DNA of 64,000 nt from Streptomyces sp. NBC_01465 (GCF_036227325.1 NZ_CP109467.1:6200001-6264000), one strand, 5' to 3'; shown: positions 52,704 through 61,310, counted from the stretch's first letter. The notes: generated from the letters alone by a model not told the origin. Made by a program: numbers and translations.

Positions 52704-53144
52704 ATGCCGACACAGTACGAGGCGGACGAAGCAGCACTCCGGCAGCACATGGACAAGATCGTCGAGGGCATCCGGGCCAAGGACCTCGACGCCCTGAGGA
52801 AGCTCTACGCCCCGGACGTCATCTCCTTCGACGTCCAGCCGCCGCTGCAACACGTGGGCGTGGAGGCGAAGATGAAGAACTGGGAGGAGGCATTCACCTT
52901 CTTCGCCGAGGTGTCGTACGAGGTGCGAGACCTGCGCCTGTCCGTGGACAACAGCCTGGCCTTCGGCCACTGCTTCGGTCGCCTGAGCGGCACGCTCCGG
53001 AACGGCGCGACGACGGACGGAATGTGGGTCCGTGGCACGTTCTGCTTCCGTAAGACGGAGGGCGAGTGGCTGATCGCGCACGATCAGGCGTCGGTTCCGT
53101 TCGACGTGCTGACCGGCCGGGGGGTGGCTGACCTGGAGCCCTGA
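52704..53144 (+). CDS. SnoaL-like / NTF2-fold protein
   Basis: 146 residues, one NTF2-like domain: IVEGIRAKDLDALRKLYAPD, ISFDVQPPLQHVG, and WVRGTFCFRKTEGEWLIAHD. Members are small cyclases, isomerases or ligand-binding proteins, so function is open. Starts GTG 52695 (GAGG 5 nt upstream) and ATG 52704 (AAGGG 8 nt upstream) are both possible. It overlaps the convergent PAP2 gene by 61 nt. Confidence 0.78.
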   Translation: MPTQYEADEAALRQHMDKIVEGIRAKDLDALRKLYAPDVISFDVQPPLQHVGVEAKMKNWEEAFTFFAEVSYEVRDLRLSVDNSLAFGHCFGRLSGTLRNGATTDGMWVRGTFCFRKTEGEWLIAHDQASVPFDVLTGRGVADLEP

Positions 53145-53914
53145 GCGGTCCGCGCCAGCGGCACCAGGAGCAGTGTTCCCAGGAGCCAGCTCGCGATGAC
53201 GTCCAGGGGCCAGTGGTAGCCGTGCAGGATCAGACCGGTGGCTGTCGCGAGGTTCAGCGCCGCTGCCAGCGGTAGGGCCCAACTCCGTTTCAGGTACGGG
53301 GAGATCAGCAGTGCCGCCCCGCCGTACGCCACCATCGCCGTCGCCGCGTGGCCCGACGGGAAGTAGCCCGTCTCCGGTGTCAGTGGGCCCGGGCGGGCGA
53401 TCCAGTCCTTGAGGGGGACCACCAGGGCCGGGGTCAGCGCCATCGTCGCGGCGGAGGCCAGGACTGGGGTGCGGGCGCCGCGCCAGGCTGCGTACGCCAT
53501 TGCCGCCGCCAGGAGCGGGAGCGCGATCTGGACGTTGCCGAGGTCCGCGAGGAGCTGGGTCAGCCAGGACGGGCCGTGGTTCACCAGGGTGCGGTCGACG
53601 CGCTCGTCCAGGCGGCGCAGGGGGCCGGCCGACGCGACCTGCCAGGTGATCAGCGCGAAGAGGACTACGCAGAGTGCCGGGAGGAGAAAGGGGGAAGCCC
53701 TTCGCTCCGGATCAGGGGGGGTTGTTCCGGAGCGAAGGGCTGGACCGGTGTGCCGCGCGCCCCGGGGGGTGTGGGGCGGGCGGCCATCCGATCGGTGAGG
53801 ATTTCCGGAGCCCGAAGCTCCGGTGGTGTGCGCGAAGGCACGACCAGGCTGGAACTGGGGAGGCCCCTGCCTGGATTCGTCCGCAGTTCCCTGCGGGCGA
53901 GGTGTTTCTCTCAT
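53084..53914 (-). CDS. PAP2-family lipid phosphatase (start uncertain)
   Basis: From about base 53710 down to 53084 the frame encodes a normal PAP2 protein: TM1 FLLPALCVVLFALITWQV, VVPLKDWIARPGPLTPETGY (KxxxxxRP), YFPSGHAATA (PSGH) and HGYHWPLDVIASWLLG (SxxxxxHxxxD-like). It should dephosphorylate a membrane lipid phosphate such as undecaprenyl or phosphatidylglycerol phosphate. The upstream part of the frame (53710-53995) has poor G/C third positions, a Pro/Arg-rich composition and a 15-bp inverted repeat, and no ATG or GTG lies between it and TM1. The given start (ATG 53914) is a placeholder. Confidence 0.7.
   Translation of the reverse strand: MRETPRPQGTADESRQGPPQFQPGRAFAHTTGASGSGNPHRSDGRPPHTPRGARHTGPALRSGTTPPDPERRASPFLLPALCVVLFALITWQVASAGPLRRLDERVDRTLVNHGPSWLTQLLADLGNVQIALPLLAAAMAYAAWRGARTPVLASAATMALTPALVVPLKDWIARPGPLTPETGYFPSGHAATAMVAYGGAALLISPYLKRSWALPLAAALNLATATGLILHGYHWPLDVIASWLLGTLLLVPLARTAQGSRSATPRPVSTSNGTDA
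53698..53741. repeat. Perfect 15-bp inverted repeat at the PAP2 5' end
   Basis: GCCCTTCGCTCCGGA (53698-53712) and TCCGGAGCGAAGGGC (53727-53741) are exact inverted copies separated by 14 nt containing seven consecutive G. It could be a terminator, a leader hairpin for PAP2, or a small inserted element. The sequence between it and the gabT terminus (to 54030) shows no convincing gene. Confidence 0.8.
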
Positions 53915-54030
53915 CTGCAGAAACCGTACGGCAGAGACCAGGGGGGCGGACAGCCGGATCTCCATCCCGCCATCGGCCCCCCACAGGGTCTTCACACCGT
54001 CTGACCGTTACTGAAGGTCACAGGCGTGGT

Positions 54031-55362
54031 TCAGATGCCCGCGAAGGCCTGCTCGAGGATGTCGAGGCCCTCGGTGAGCAGGTCCTCGCCGATCACCAGC
54101 GGAGGCAGGAAGCGGAGGACGTTCCCGTACGTGCCGCACGTGAGGACCAGCAGACCCTCGGCGTGGCAAGCCTTGGCCAGAGCTGCGGTCGCCGCCGGGT
54201 TCGGGTCCTTGGTGCCGGACTGGACCAGCTCGATCGCGATCATGGCACCGCGGCCGCGGATGTCGCCGACGATGTCGTACTTCTCCTGGATGGCGGCGAG
54301 GCGGGCCTTCATGACCTCCTCGATGCGCTTGGCCTTCGCGTTGAGGTCGAGCTCCTTCATCGTCTCGATCGCACCGAGCGCGGCGGCACAGGCGACCGGG
54401 TTTCCGCCGTACGTACCGCCGAGGCCGCCCGAGTGCGGGGCGTCCATGATCTCGGCGCGGCCCGTGACGGCGGCGAGCGGGAGGCCGCCCGCGATGCCCT
54501 TGGCGGTGGTGATCAGGTCGGGGACGATGCCCTCGTCCTCGGAAGCGAACCACTGGCCCGTACGGCAGAAGCCGGACTGGATCTCGTCCGCGACGAAGAC
54601 GATGCCGTTGTCCTTCGCGAACTGCGCGATCGCCGGCAGGAAGCCCTTCGCCGGCTCGATGAAGCCGCCCTCGCCGAGCACCGGCTCGATGATGATCGCG
54701 GCGACGTTCTCCGCGCCGACCTGCTTGTTGATCATGTCGATGGCCTGGGCGGACGCCTCGGCGCCGGCGTTGTCCGGGCCGGTCGGCCAGCGGTAGCCGT
54801 AGGCGACCGGGACGCGGTAGATCTCGGGGGCGAACGGGCCGAAGCCGTTCTTGTACGGCATGTTCTTCGCCGTCATGCCCATGGTGAGGTTCGTACGGCC
54901 GTGGTAGCCGTGGTCGAAGACGACGACGGCCTGGCGCTTGGTGTACGCACGGGCGATCTTGACGGCGTTCTCGACGGCCTCGGCGCCCGAGTTGAAGAGG
55001 GCCGACTTCTTGGCGTGGTCGCCCGGGGTCAGCTCGGCGAGGAGCTCGCAGACCTCGACGTAGCCCTCGTACGGCGTGACCATGAAACAGGTGTGGGTGA
55101 AGTCCGCGAGCTGGGCCGAGGCCCGGCGGACGACGGCCTCGGCGGAGGAACCGACCGAGGTCACGGCGATGCCGGAACCGAAGTCGATGAGGCGGTTGCC
55201 GTCGACGTCCTCGATGATGCCGCCGCCCGCGCGGGTCGTGAAGACCGGCAGCACGGAACCGACGCCACCGGCGACGGCGGCCGTACGGCGGGCCTGCAGC
55301 TCCTGCGACTTCGGGCCGGGGATGGCGGTGACGACGCGTCGCTCCTGCGGGAGAGCGGTCAT
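54031..55362 (-). CDS. gabT: 4-aminobutyrate aminotransferase
   Basis: 443 residues. Class III aminotransferase of the GABA group: FNSGAEAVENAVKIARAYTK, VVVFDHGYHGRTNLTMGMTA, IEPVLGEGGFI, FVADEIQSGFCRTGQ and the PLP lysine in LITTAKGIAGG. It converts GABA and 2-oxoglutarate to succinate semialdehyde and glutamate, the step after the aldehyde dehydrogenases in polyamine breakdown. AGGAG lies ~6 nt before ATG 55362. Divergent from the ATPase-pucR-aldehyde dehydrogenase side. Confidence 0.92.
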   Translation of the reverse strand: MTALPQERRVVTAIPGPKSQELQARRTAAVAGGVGSVLPVFTTRAGGGIIEDVDGNRLIDFGSGIAVTSVGSSAEAVVRRASAQLADFTHTCFMVTPYEGYVEVCELLAELTPGDHAKKSALFNSGAEAVENAVKIARAYTKRQAVVVFDHGYHGRTNLTMGMTAKNMPYKNGFGPFAPEIYRVPVAYGYRWPTGPDNAGAEASAQAIDMINKQVGAENVAAIIIEPVLGEGGFIEPAKGFLPAIAQFAKDNGIVFVADEIQSGFCRTGQWFASEDEGIVPDLITTAKGIAGGLPLAAVTGRAEIMDAPHSGGLGGTYGGNPVACAAALGAIETMKELDLNAKAKRIEEVMKARLAAIQEKYDIVGDIRGRGAMIAIELVQSGTKDPNPAATAALAKACHAEGLLVLTCGTYGNVLRFLPPLVIGEDLLTEGLDILEQAFAGI

Positions 55363-55696
55363 GGGGGACTCCTGGGGTGGGCTGGGGGTGACCGGGGTAA
55401 ATCGGACGCTTGGCTTCTTCTCGCAGGCTAGGGGTGGGGGGAGGAGCTGGGCATGCGCCGTTCGGTAGTGGTGGGGGCGTGTCGTTGTCCGCAAGGGCAA
55501 AAAGGGTGGGCAAATCAAGCCGTCGAGGGGGTCCCCCCTGCTCCTTAAGAGCTTGGGGGAGATTGAGGACCGGGGTCCGGGGCAGAGCCCCGGGACGGAG
55601 GCCGCGCAACCCGCCCGGGTCGCGCTCGGGACGGTGAACTGGCCAGGCGGGGCACTAGATTGGGGGGTCGCGTACGCAGACGGAGGGGCGATCAGC
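55363..55696. other. Divergent non-coding region between gabT and the P-loop ATPase gene
   Basis: This 334-bp gap has no open frame with coding-like third positions. It contains a GTCCCCCCTGCTC / GAGCTTGGGGGAG hairpin (about 55531-55560) and a dispersed-repeat box (listed separately). It must also carry the gabT promoter; no clear hexamers are seen. Confidence 0.6.
55561..55592 (+). repeat. Streptomyces-type dispersed intergenic repeat, copy 1
   Basis: The 32 bp start GATTGAGGACCGGGGTCC and end GGGCAGAGCCCCG. The reverse complement of 59706-59737 is the same except at two positions. Boxes of this kind (GATTGAGGAGCGGGGTCC type) are, from memory, scattered between genes in Streptomyces genomes. 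The arms GGGGTC/GGGGCAGAGCCCC can form hairpins. Confidence 0.75.
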
Positions 55697-58042
55697 ATGG
55701 ACACCGAGGGCACCCACGACGCACGCGGGACCCGGGCCAACCCCGTCCCGCGCCCCGCCGGGCCCCCCGCCGTCCCGCCCGCCCCCACCCACGCCCCCTC
55801 CACGGGCCGCCCCGGCGTCACCGACTGGCTCCGGACCCCGCGCGCCGCCGCCGAACCGGGGCTCTGGCGGTTCGGGCACCGGCCGCGCCCCGACGCCGAC
55901 CCCGACCGCGTACCGAACCGGGCCCTGATCGGCGGAGCCGTCGTCGCGCTGCTCGCCGCCGCACTCGTCTGGTCCCTGTGGCGCAACGGCTACGTCCCGC
56001 ACAGCCGCATCCTGCTCGAGCTCGTCACGCCCACCGACTGGTGGGGCCTGGAGCGGCCCACCGCCGCGATCACCGCCCTCGCCGTCTACAACAGCCTGGT
56101 CGCCGCACTTGTGATCGTCGGCTTCGGCCGCCTCGGCAACTGGCGCGAGGTCTTCCACCGGTACGCCGTCGACCACCCGCAGCCCTCCCGCGCCCTGCGC
56201 ACCGCCCTGGTCGGCGCCGTCCTGGTCTGGTTCTTCGTACGCGCCGACGACCTGCTCCCCTTCGACAACCTTGCGCTCGGCCTGACCCCCAAGTCCTGGC
56301 TGTTCACCACCGACGCCGAGCAGACGAAGAACAACGTCGAGACGTTCGGGACCGTCTACCACCTGGTCGTCTCCGCCCTCATCCTCTGGCCGATCGCCAG
56401 GGCGGGCGGCTGGCTCACGCTCGTACGGGACCTGCGGCAGGGGAAGAAGCGCGCCGCCCTTCCGCAGCAGCAGAGCAACAGCGAAGACCCCGCCGCCTGG
56501 CCCCAGTTGCGCTCCGCCGGACTGCCCGCCGCCGCCGACCGGCTCGCCGCCGACGGGAACTCCGGGCTCATGAACGACGTTGACTGTGTACGGATCCGGC
56601 GGGCCTGGGAATCCGTCCAGGCCGACCCCTCCCGGCTTCCGGCGTTCACCGACGCGGTGCTGCGCCAGGGCGGCCAGGCCTGTCCGCATCCCTCCGGCGA
56701 CCGGGACCTGCCCGCCCGCGCCGCCACGCACGACCTGCTCACCTCGCAGGTGCGGCTCGGTCAGTACGCCGACCGCGACCGCAACCCGGCCGCCCGCCGG
56801 GGCGCGGGCTCCGCCGTCGACCCCGACACGCTCGGCTCCTCGCTGCTCGCGGTCGGGCCGCCCGGCGCGGGCAAGACCCGGCTGCTGGTGCGCCCCGTCG
56901 TCGAGTCGCTCGCCCTGCAGGCCCTCGCCGGCCAGGCCGCCGTCGTCGCGGTCTGCGCGGCGGGCACCCCGCTCGGACCCGACGAGGGATACGACGTGGT
57001 GGTGAAGCCGGGCGACCCGGCCTCCACGTACGACCTCGACCTGTACGGCGGCACCGCCGACCCCGACGAGGCCGCCGCCCTCCTCGCCGAGGCCCTCGCC
57101 GGCGACCTGCCCGAGGTCGACGCGCGCCGCGCCCAGACCGCGCTGGCCCAGCTGCTCGGCCCCTACCGCGCCGCCCACGGGCACTTCCCCTCCGTCCCCG
57201 TCCTGCGCGAGCTCCTCGACGCCACCCCCGCCGCCCTCGACGACCTGCGCCGACGCCTGGCCGCCGATGGCCCCCACCTGCGCGAACTCGACGCCCGCGC
57301 CCGCCAGTTCGGCACCCCCGGCGACCCCGCACTCGCCCTCGCCGACCGCGTCGCCGTCCTCGACCGGCCCGCCTTCGCGGACTTCTTCGACGCGAGCGGC
57401 GACAGCCGCCCCTTCTCGCTGCGCACCCTGGAACACCCGCTGCGCGCCCGGATCGACCTGCCCGAGCGGGCCCACCCCGAGGCCGCCCATGTCCTGACCC
57501 GCCTCGTCCTCGCCCAGTTCACCGCCGGGGCGCCCGCCCGCCGCGACCGCTCCCTCTTCGCGTTCCTGGTGATCGACGACGCCACCCACGCCGTCACCGC
57601 CGAGTCGGTCCGGGCCCTGCAGCGGCTGCGGAACGCCAACGCCGGAGTGCTGCTGACGCTGCGCGCGCTCGGTGACGTACCGGAGAACCTGCACACGTCG
57701 CTGCTCGGTGCGGCCGGCTGCCACATGGCGTTCGCCGGGGTCACCACCTGGGACGGGCGGCTCTTCGCGCAGTCCTGGGGCACCGAGTGGGTGGAGACGA
57801 CGGAGGTCGCCAAGCACACGGTCTTCGCCGACCAGCCGCTCACCCGGGCCGTGCACGCGGTGCGGAAACTCGTCACGGGGAAGGCCGTCACCACGGACGC
57901 GGTGACCGTACGGAAGGTCGAGCGCGAGCGCTGGTCCGCCTCCGACCTGGCCCGTGAGGTGCCCACCGGGCACGCGGTGCTGTCGCTGACGACCGTACGG
58001 GGAGAGCACGCGCCGCCGCTGCTCGTGGATCTTCACGGTTGA
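55697..58042 (+). CDS. Membrane-anchored P-loop ATPase, VirD4/TraG/FtsK-like, unknown function
   Basis: 781 residues. A ~75-residue Pro-rich cytosolic lead is followed by three to four membrane helices between ~78 and 245 (IGGAVVALLAAALVWSLW; VYNSLVAALVIVGF; ALVGAVLVWFFV; VYHLVVSALILWPIA). The cytosolic ATPase domain has Walker A GPPGAGKTR (~390) and a Walker B-like LFAFLVIDDATHAV (DD rather than DE), then LQRLRNANAGVLLTLRALGD. The layout recalls type IV coupling proteins, but no conjugation genes are nearby, so it looks like a resident chromosomal gene. GGAGGGG 8 nt before ATG 55697 fixes the start. Confidence 0.72.
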   Translation: MDTEGTHDARGTRANPVPRPAGPPAVPPAPTHAPSTGRPGVTDWLRTPRAAAEPGLWRFGHRPRPDADPDRVPNRALIGGAVVALLAAALVWSLWRNGYVPHSRILLELVTPTDWWGLERPTAAITALAVYNSLVAALVIVGFGRLGNWREVFHRYAVDHPQPSRALRTALVGAVLVWFFVRADDLLPFDNLALGLTPKSWLFTTDAEQTKNNVETFGTVYHLVVSALILWPIARAGGWLTLVRDLRQGKKRAALPQQQSNSEDPAAWPQLRSAGLPAAADRLAADGNSGLMNDVDCVRIRRAWESVQADPSRLPAFTDAVLRQGGQACPHPSGDRDLPARAATHDLLTSQVRLGQYADRDRNPAARRGAGSAVDPDTLGSSLLAVGPPGAGKTRLLVRPVVESLALQALAGQAAVVAVCAAGTPLGPDEGYDVVVKPGDPASTYDLDLYGGTADPDEAAALLAEALAGDLPEVDARRAQTALAQLLGPYRAAHGHFPSVPVLRELLDATPAALDDLRRRLAADGPHLRELDARARQFGTPGDPALALADRVAVLDRPAFADFFDASGDSRPFSLRTLEHPLRARIDLPERAHPEAAHVLTRLVLAQFTAGAPARRDRSLFAFLVIDDATHAVTAESVRALQRLRNANAGVLLTLRALGDVPENLHTSLLGAAGCHMAFAGVTTWDGRLFAQSWGTEWVETTEVAKHTVFADQPLTRAVHAVRKLVTGKAVTTDAVTVRKVERERWSASDLAREVPTGHAVLSLTTVRGEHAPPLLVDLHG

Positions 58043-58129
58043 ACCGGTTGGGGACACTCTGCCGTCCTGGCAGAATCGAAGGGTGCTGTTCATACGGAAC
58101 GGCGCACCCCCACCCGAAGGTTCCGCCCC

Positions 58130-59701
58130 GTGCCGCCCACCCTCGCCTCCCTCGTCCACCACTCCGCGCTCAAGCTGACCGTGCGCGCGGGGGAGGGGCG
58201 GCTGGAGACCCCGGTCCGCTGGGCGCACGTCAGCGAGCTCGCCGACCCCGTCCCGTACATGGAGGGCGGCGAGCTGCTCCTCATCACGGCGATGACGCTC
58301 AACGCCGAGGACCCCGAGTCGATGCGGCGGTACGTGAAGCGGCTCTCCGGAGCCGGGGTCGTCGGGCTCGGCTTCGCCGTCGGCGTCAACTACGAGGACA
58401 TCCCGCAGGCGCTGGTCGCCGCCGCCGAGGAGGAGGGCCTGCCGCTCCTGGAGGTCCCGCGGCGCACGCCCTTCCTGGCGATCAGCAAGGCGGTCTCGGC
58501 CGCGATCGCCGCCGACCAGTACCGCTCGGTGACCGCCGGCTTCGAGGCCCAGCGCGAACTGACCCGGGCCGCCCTCAACGGCGACGGCCCCGGCGACCTG
58601 CTCGCCCGCCTCGCCGCGCACGTCGACGGGTGGGCGGCGCTGTACGACGCCTCGGGCGCGGTCGTCGCGGCCGCCCCCGACTGGGCCGCACGGCGGGCCG
58701 CCCGCCTCACCCCCGACGTGGAGCGGCTGCGCGAGCGGCCCGCGCCGGCGAGCGCGGTGGTCGGCGGCGCGGACGACCGCGTCGAGCTCCAGTCGCTGGG
58801 CACCGGGCGGCGGGCGCGCGGGGCGCTGGCCGTGGGGACGGGGGCGGCGCTGGGCACGGCCGAGCGGTACGCCGTACATTCCGCGATCGCCCTGCTGACG
58901 CTGACCACCGAGCGGTCGCGCTCCCTGCAGGCGGCCGAGCAGCGGCTGGGGGCGGCGGTGCTGCGGATGCTCCTCGCGGGCCAGCCCGACCATGCGCGCG
59001 GGGTGGCGGGTGACCTCTACAACGGGCTCCTCGACGCGCCCTTCCGGATCCTGATCGCCGAGGCGGCGGACCCGGCCGTACTGCAGGAGCTGACCGACGC
59101 CCTCGAAACCGGGGCCTCGCGAGCGGGCGAGACGGTCCTCGCCGTGCCCGACGGGGAGCGCCTGGTGGTCCTCGCGGCGGACGAGGGCGCGGTCGTCGAG
59201 GCGGTCGCCACGTACGCCGAGGTGCTCGAAGGCCGCCGGGGTTCGTCCGACGCGGTGCCGGAGGAGGACGAGGTGGTCATCGGGCAGTCGGCCCCGGCGG
59301 GTCCGATCGCGACGGCGTCCGCGTACAAGCAGGCGGAACAGGCACTTTCCGTCGCGCGACGCAGGCGCCGGGTGCTGGTGGAACACGACGAGTTGGCGGC
59401 GGGCTCGGTGCTGCCGCTGCTTGCGGACGACGCGGTGCGGGCGTTCGCGGACGGGATGCTGAGGGCGCTGTACGAACACGATGCGAAGGGCCGGGGCGAC
59501 CTGGTGGACTCCTTGCGGGCGTGGCTCTCGCGCCACGGGCAGTGGGATGCGGCGGCGGCGGACCTGGGGGTGCATCGGCACACGCTGCGGTACCGGATGC
59601 GGCGGGTGGAGGAGATCCTGGGGCGGTCGCTGGACGACGCGGATGTACGGATGGAGCTGTGGCTGGCGCTGAAAGCGACGTCGGCACCGGCGCAGACGTG
59701 A
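58130..59701 (+). CDS. PucR-family transcriptional regulator
   Basis: 523 residues. N-terminal PucR domain (LASLVHHSALKLTVRAG through RRTPFLAISKAVS), a middle GGDEF-like/GAF-like region, and the C-terminal PucR HTH (LVDSLRAWLSRHGQWDAAAA, DLGVHRHTLRYRMRRVEEIL). GTG 58130 with GAAGG 9 nt upstream. PucR regulators commonly activate purine, GABA or amino-acid catabolism; lying between gabT and the aldehyde dehydrogenase it probably controls GABA use. Confidence 0.9.
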   Translation: MPPTLASLVHHSALKLTVRAGEGRLETPVRWAHVSELADPVPYMEGGELLLITAMTLNAEDPESMRRYVKRLSGAGVVGLGFAVGVNYEDIPQALVAAAEEEGLPLLEVPRRTPFLAISKAVSAAIAADQYRSVTAGFEAQRELTRAALNGDGPGDLLARLAAHVDGWAALYDASGAVVAAAPDWAARRAARLTPDVERLRERPAPASAVVGGADDRVELQSLGTGRRARGALAVGTGAALGTAERYAVHSAIALLTLTTERSRSLQAAEQRLGAAVLRMLLAGQPDHARGVAGDLYNGLLDAPFRILIAEAADPAVLQELTDALETGASRAGETVLAVPDGERLVVLAADEGAVVEAVATYAEVLEGRRGSSDAVPEEDEVVIGQSAPAGPIATASAYKQAEQALSVARRRRRVLVEHDELAAGSVLPLLADDAVRAFADGMLRALYEHDAKGRGDLVDSLRAWLSRHGQWDAAAADLGVHRHTLRYRMRRVEEILGRSLDDADVRMELWLALKATSAPAQT

Positions 59702-59705
59702 CGCA

Positions 59706-59737
59706 CGGGGCTCCGCCCCGGACCCCGCTCCTCAATC
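59706..59737 (-). repeat. Streptomyces-type dispersed intergenic repeat, copy 2 (inverted)
   Basis: CGGGGCTCCGCCCCGGACCC onward; reverse complement of copy 1 at 55561-55592 with two mismatches. It starts 4 nt after the pucR stop and contains GGGGC-TCC-GCCCC, which can act as a terminator. Confidence 0.75.
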
Positions 59738-59836
59738 GCCGGAGGGGCTGAGATTGCCAATCCGGCACCTCCGACACCCCCACCACTCCACCCCGGACAA
59801 ACGCCACGCCGCCGCCCCGCCCCTACGGTGGGAAAC

Positions 59837-61282
59837 ATGACTTCCACCCACGCCTTCTGGCTCGCCGGCCGTCAGGCCACCGGCGAGGACACCTTCGACG
59901 TCACCTCCCCCTGGGACGGCCGGCTCGTCGGCACGGTCGCCGTGCCGACCGACGCCCAGGTCGAGGAGGCCGTGGCCGCCGCGCACGCCGTACGTGACGA
60001 GTTCGCCGCGACCCCCGCGCACGTGCGCGCCGCCGCCCTCGACCACGTTTCGCGCCGCCTCGTCGAGCGCACCGAGGAGATCGCCCAGCTGATCTCCGCC
60101 GAGAACGGCAAGCCCATCAAGTGGGCGCGCGGAGAGGTCGGCCGGGCCGTCTCCGTCTTCCGGTTCGCCGCCGAGGAGGCCCGCCGCTACAACGGCGGCG
60201 AGGCCCAGCGCCTCGACACCGACGCCGGCGGCGCGGGCCGGCTCGCCCTGACCCGCCGCTTCCCGCGCGGCACGGTCCTGGGCATCGCGCCCTTCAACTT
60301 CCCGCTCAACCTCTGCGCCCACAAGATCGCCCCGGCGATCGCCGTCGGCGCCCCGATCATCCTCAAGCCGGCCCCGGCGACGCCCCTTTCGGGCCTCATC
60401 CTCGGCGACCTGCTCGCCGAGACGGAGCTCCCCGCCGGCTCCTGGTCGATCCTCCCGGTCGCCAACGACAAGATGCCCGCCCTCGTCCAGGACGAGCGGC
60501 TGCCGGTCATCTCCTTCACCGGCTCCGAGACCGTCGGCTTCGCGATCATGGACTCGGTCCCGCGCAAGCACGTCACGCTGGAGCTCGGCGGCAACGGTGC
60601 GGCTGTCGTCCTCGGCGACTGGGCCTCCGAGAAGGACCTCGACTGGGCCGCGACCCGTATCGCGACCTTCTCGAACTACCAGGGCGGCCAGTCCTGCATC
60701 TCCGTGCAGCGCGTGATCGCGGACGCCGCCGTCTACGACCGCCTCGTCCCGAAGATCGTCGCGGCCGTCGAGGCGCAGGTGACGGGTGACCCGTCCGACG
60801 CCGCCACCGATGTCGGCCCGCTCGTCAGCGAGGCCGCCGCCGTGCGCGTCGAGTCCTGGGTCGACGAGGCCGTCAAGGCGGGCGCCAAGCTGCTCACGGG
60901 CGGCAAGCGCGACGGTGCGGCGTACGCGCCGACCGTCCTCGCCGACCTCCCGGCCGACACCACGCTCGCCTGCGAGGAGGTCTTCGGGCCGGTCCTCTCG
61001 GTGCGGAAGGTCGACGGCGAGGCGGAGGCGTTCGCGGCGGTCAACGACTCCAAGTACGGCCTGCAGGCAGGGGTGTTCACCCACGACCTGCAGACGGCCT
61101 TCCGTGCGCACGGCGCGCTGGAGGTGGGCGGCGTGATCATCGGCGACGTCCCGTCGTACCGCGCGGACCAGATGCCGTACGGCGGCGCCAAGCAGTCCGG
61201 TGTGGGCCGCGAGGGCGTGGCGTTCGCGATGGCGGACTACACCTACGAGCGGGTCATGGTCTTCACGGGCCTCGCGCTCTAG
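59837..61282 (+). CDS. Aldehyde dehydrogenase, candidate succinate-semialdehyde dehydrogenase
   Basis: 481 residues. Glu249 (LELGGN) and Cys287 (GGQSCISVQR) are present. The cofactor-side motif reads IAPFNFPLNLCAHKIAPAIA, the FNxP form of the GAPN/phosphonoacetaldehyde/lactaldehyde branch, not the PWNFP form of E. coli GabD. The position next to PucR and near gabT makes succinate semialdehyde the best guess; related aldehydes are possible. ATG 59837 rather than GTG 59828. A strong terminator follows. Confidence 0.8.
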   Translation: MTSTHAFWLAGRQATGEDTFDVTSPWDGRLVGTVAVPTDAQVEEAVAAAHAVRDEFAATPAHVRAAALDHVSRRLVERTEEIAQLISAENGKPIKWARGEVGRAVSVFRFAAEEARRYNGGEAQRLDTDAGGAGRLALTRRFPRGTVLGIAPFNFPLNLCAHKIAPAIAVGAPIILKPAPATPLSGLILGDLLAETELPAGSWSILPVANDKMPALVQDERLPVISFTGSETVGFAIMDSVPRKHVTLELGGNGAAVVLGDWASEKDLDWAATRIATFSNYQGGQSCISVQRVIADAAVYDRLVPKIVAAVEAQVTGDPSDAATDVGPLVSEAAAVRVESWVDEAVKAGAKLLTGGKRDGAAYAPTVLADLPADTTLACEEVFGPVLSVRKVDGEAEAFAAVNDSKYGLQAGVFTHDLQTAFRAHGALEVGGVIIGDVPSYRADQMPYGGAKQSGVGREGVAFAMADYTYERVMVFTGLAL

Positions 61283-61310
61283 CAGGTACGCGCGTACGCG
61301 AAAGATCCGG

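Noticed and set aside
58042..58049. A fifth AACCGGTT palindrome
   Set aside because: It overlaps the 3' end of the ATPase gene and its stop region, its flanks do not match the other sites, and no sugar gene is near. Probably chance.
55655..59581. Very long open frame on the minus strand opposite the ATPase and pucR genes
   Set aside because: High-GC genomes give long antisense frames; the plus-strand genes have ribosome sites and family motifs, the antisense product is low-complexity Gly/Arg.
61287..61300. GTACGCGCGTACG palindrome after the aldehyde dehydrogenase
   Set aside because: Short alternating CG-rich sequence next to a clear terminator; likely compositional.
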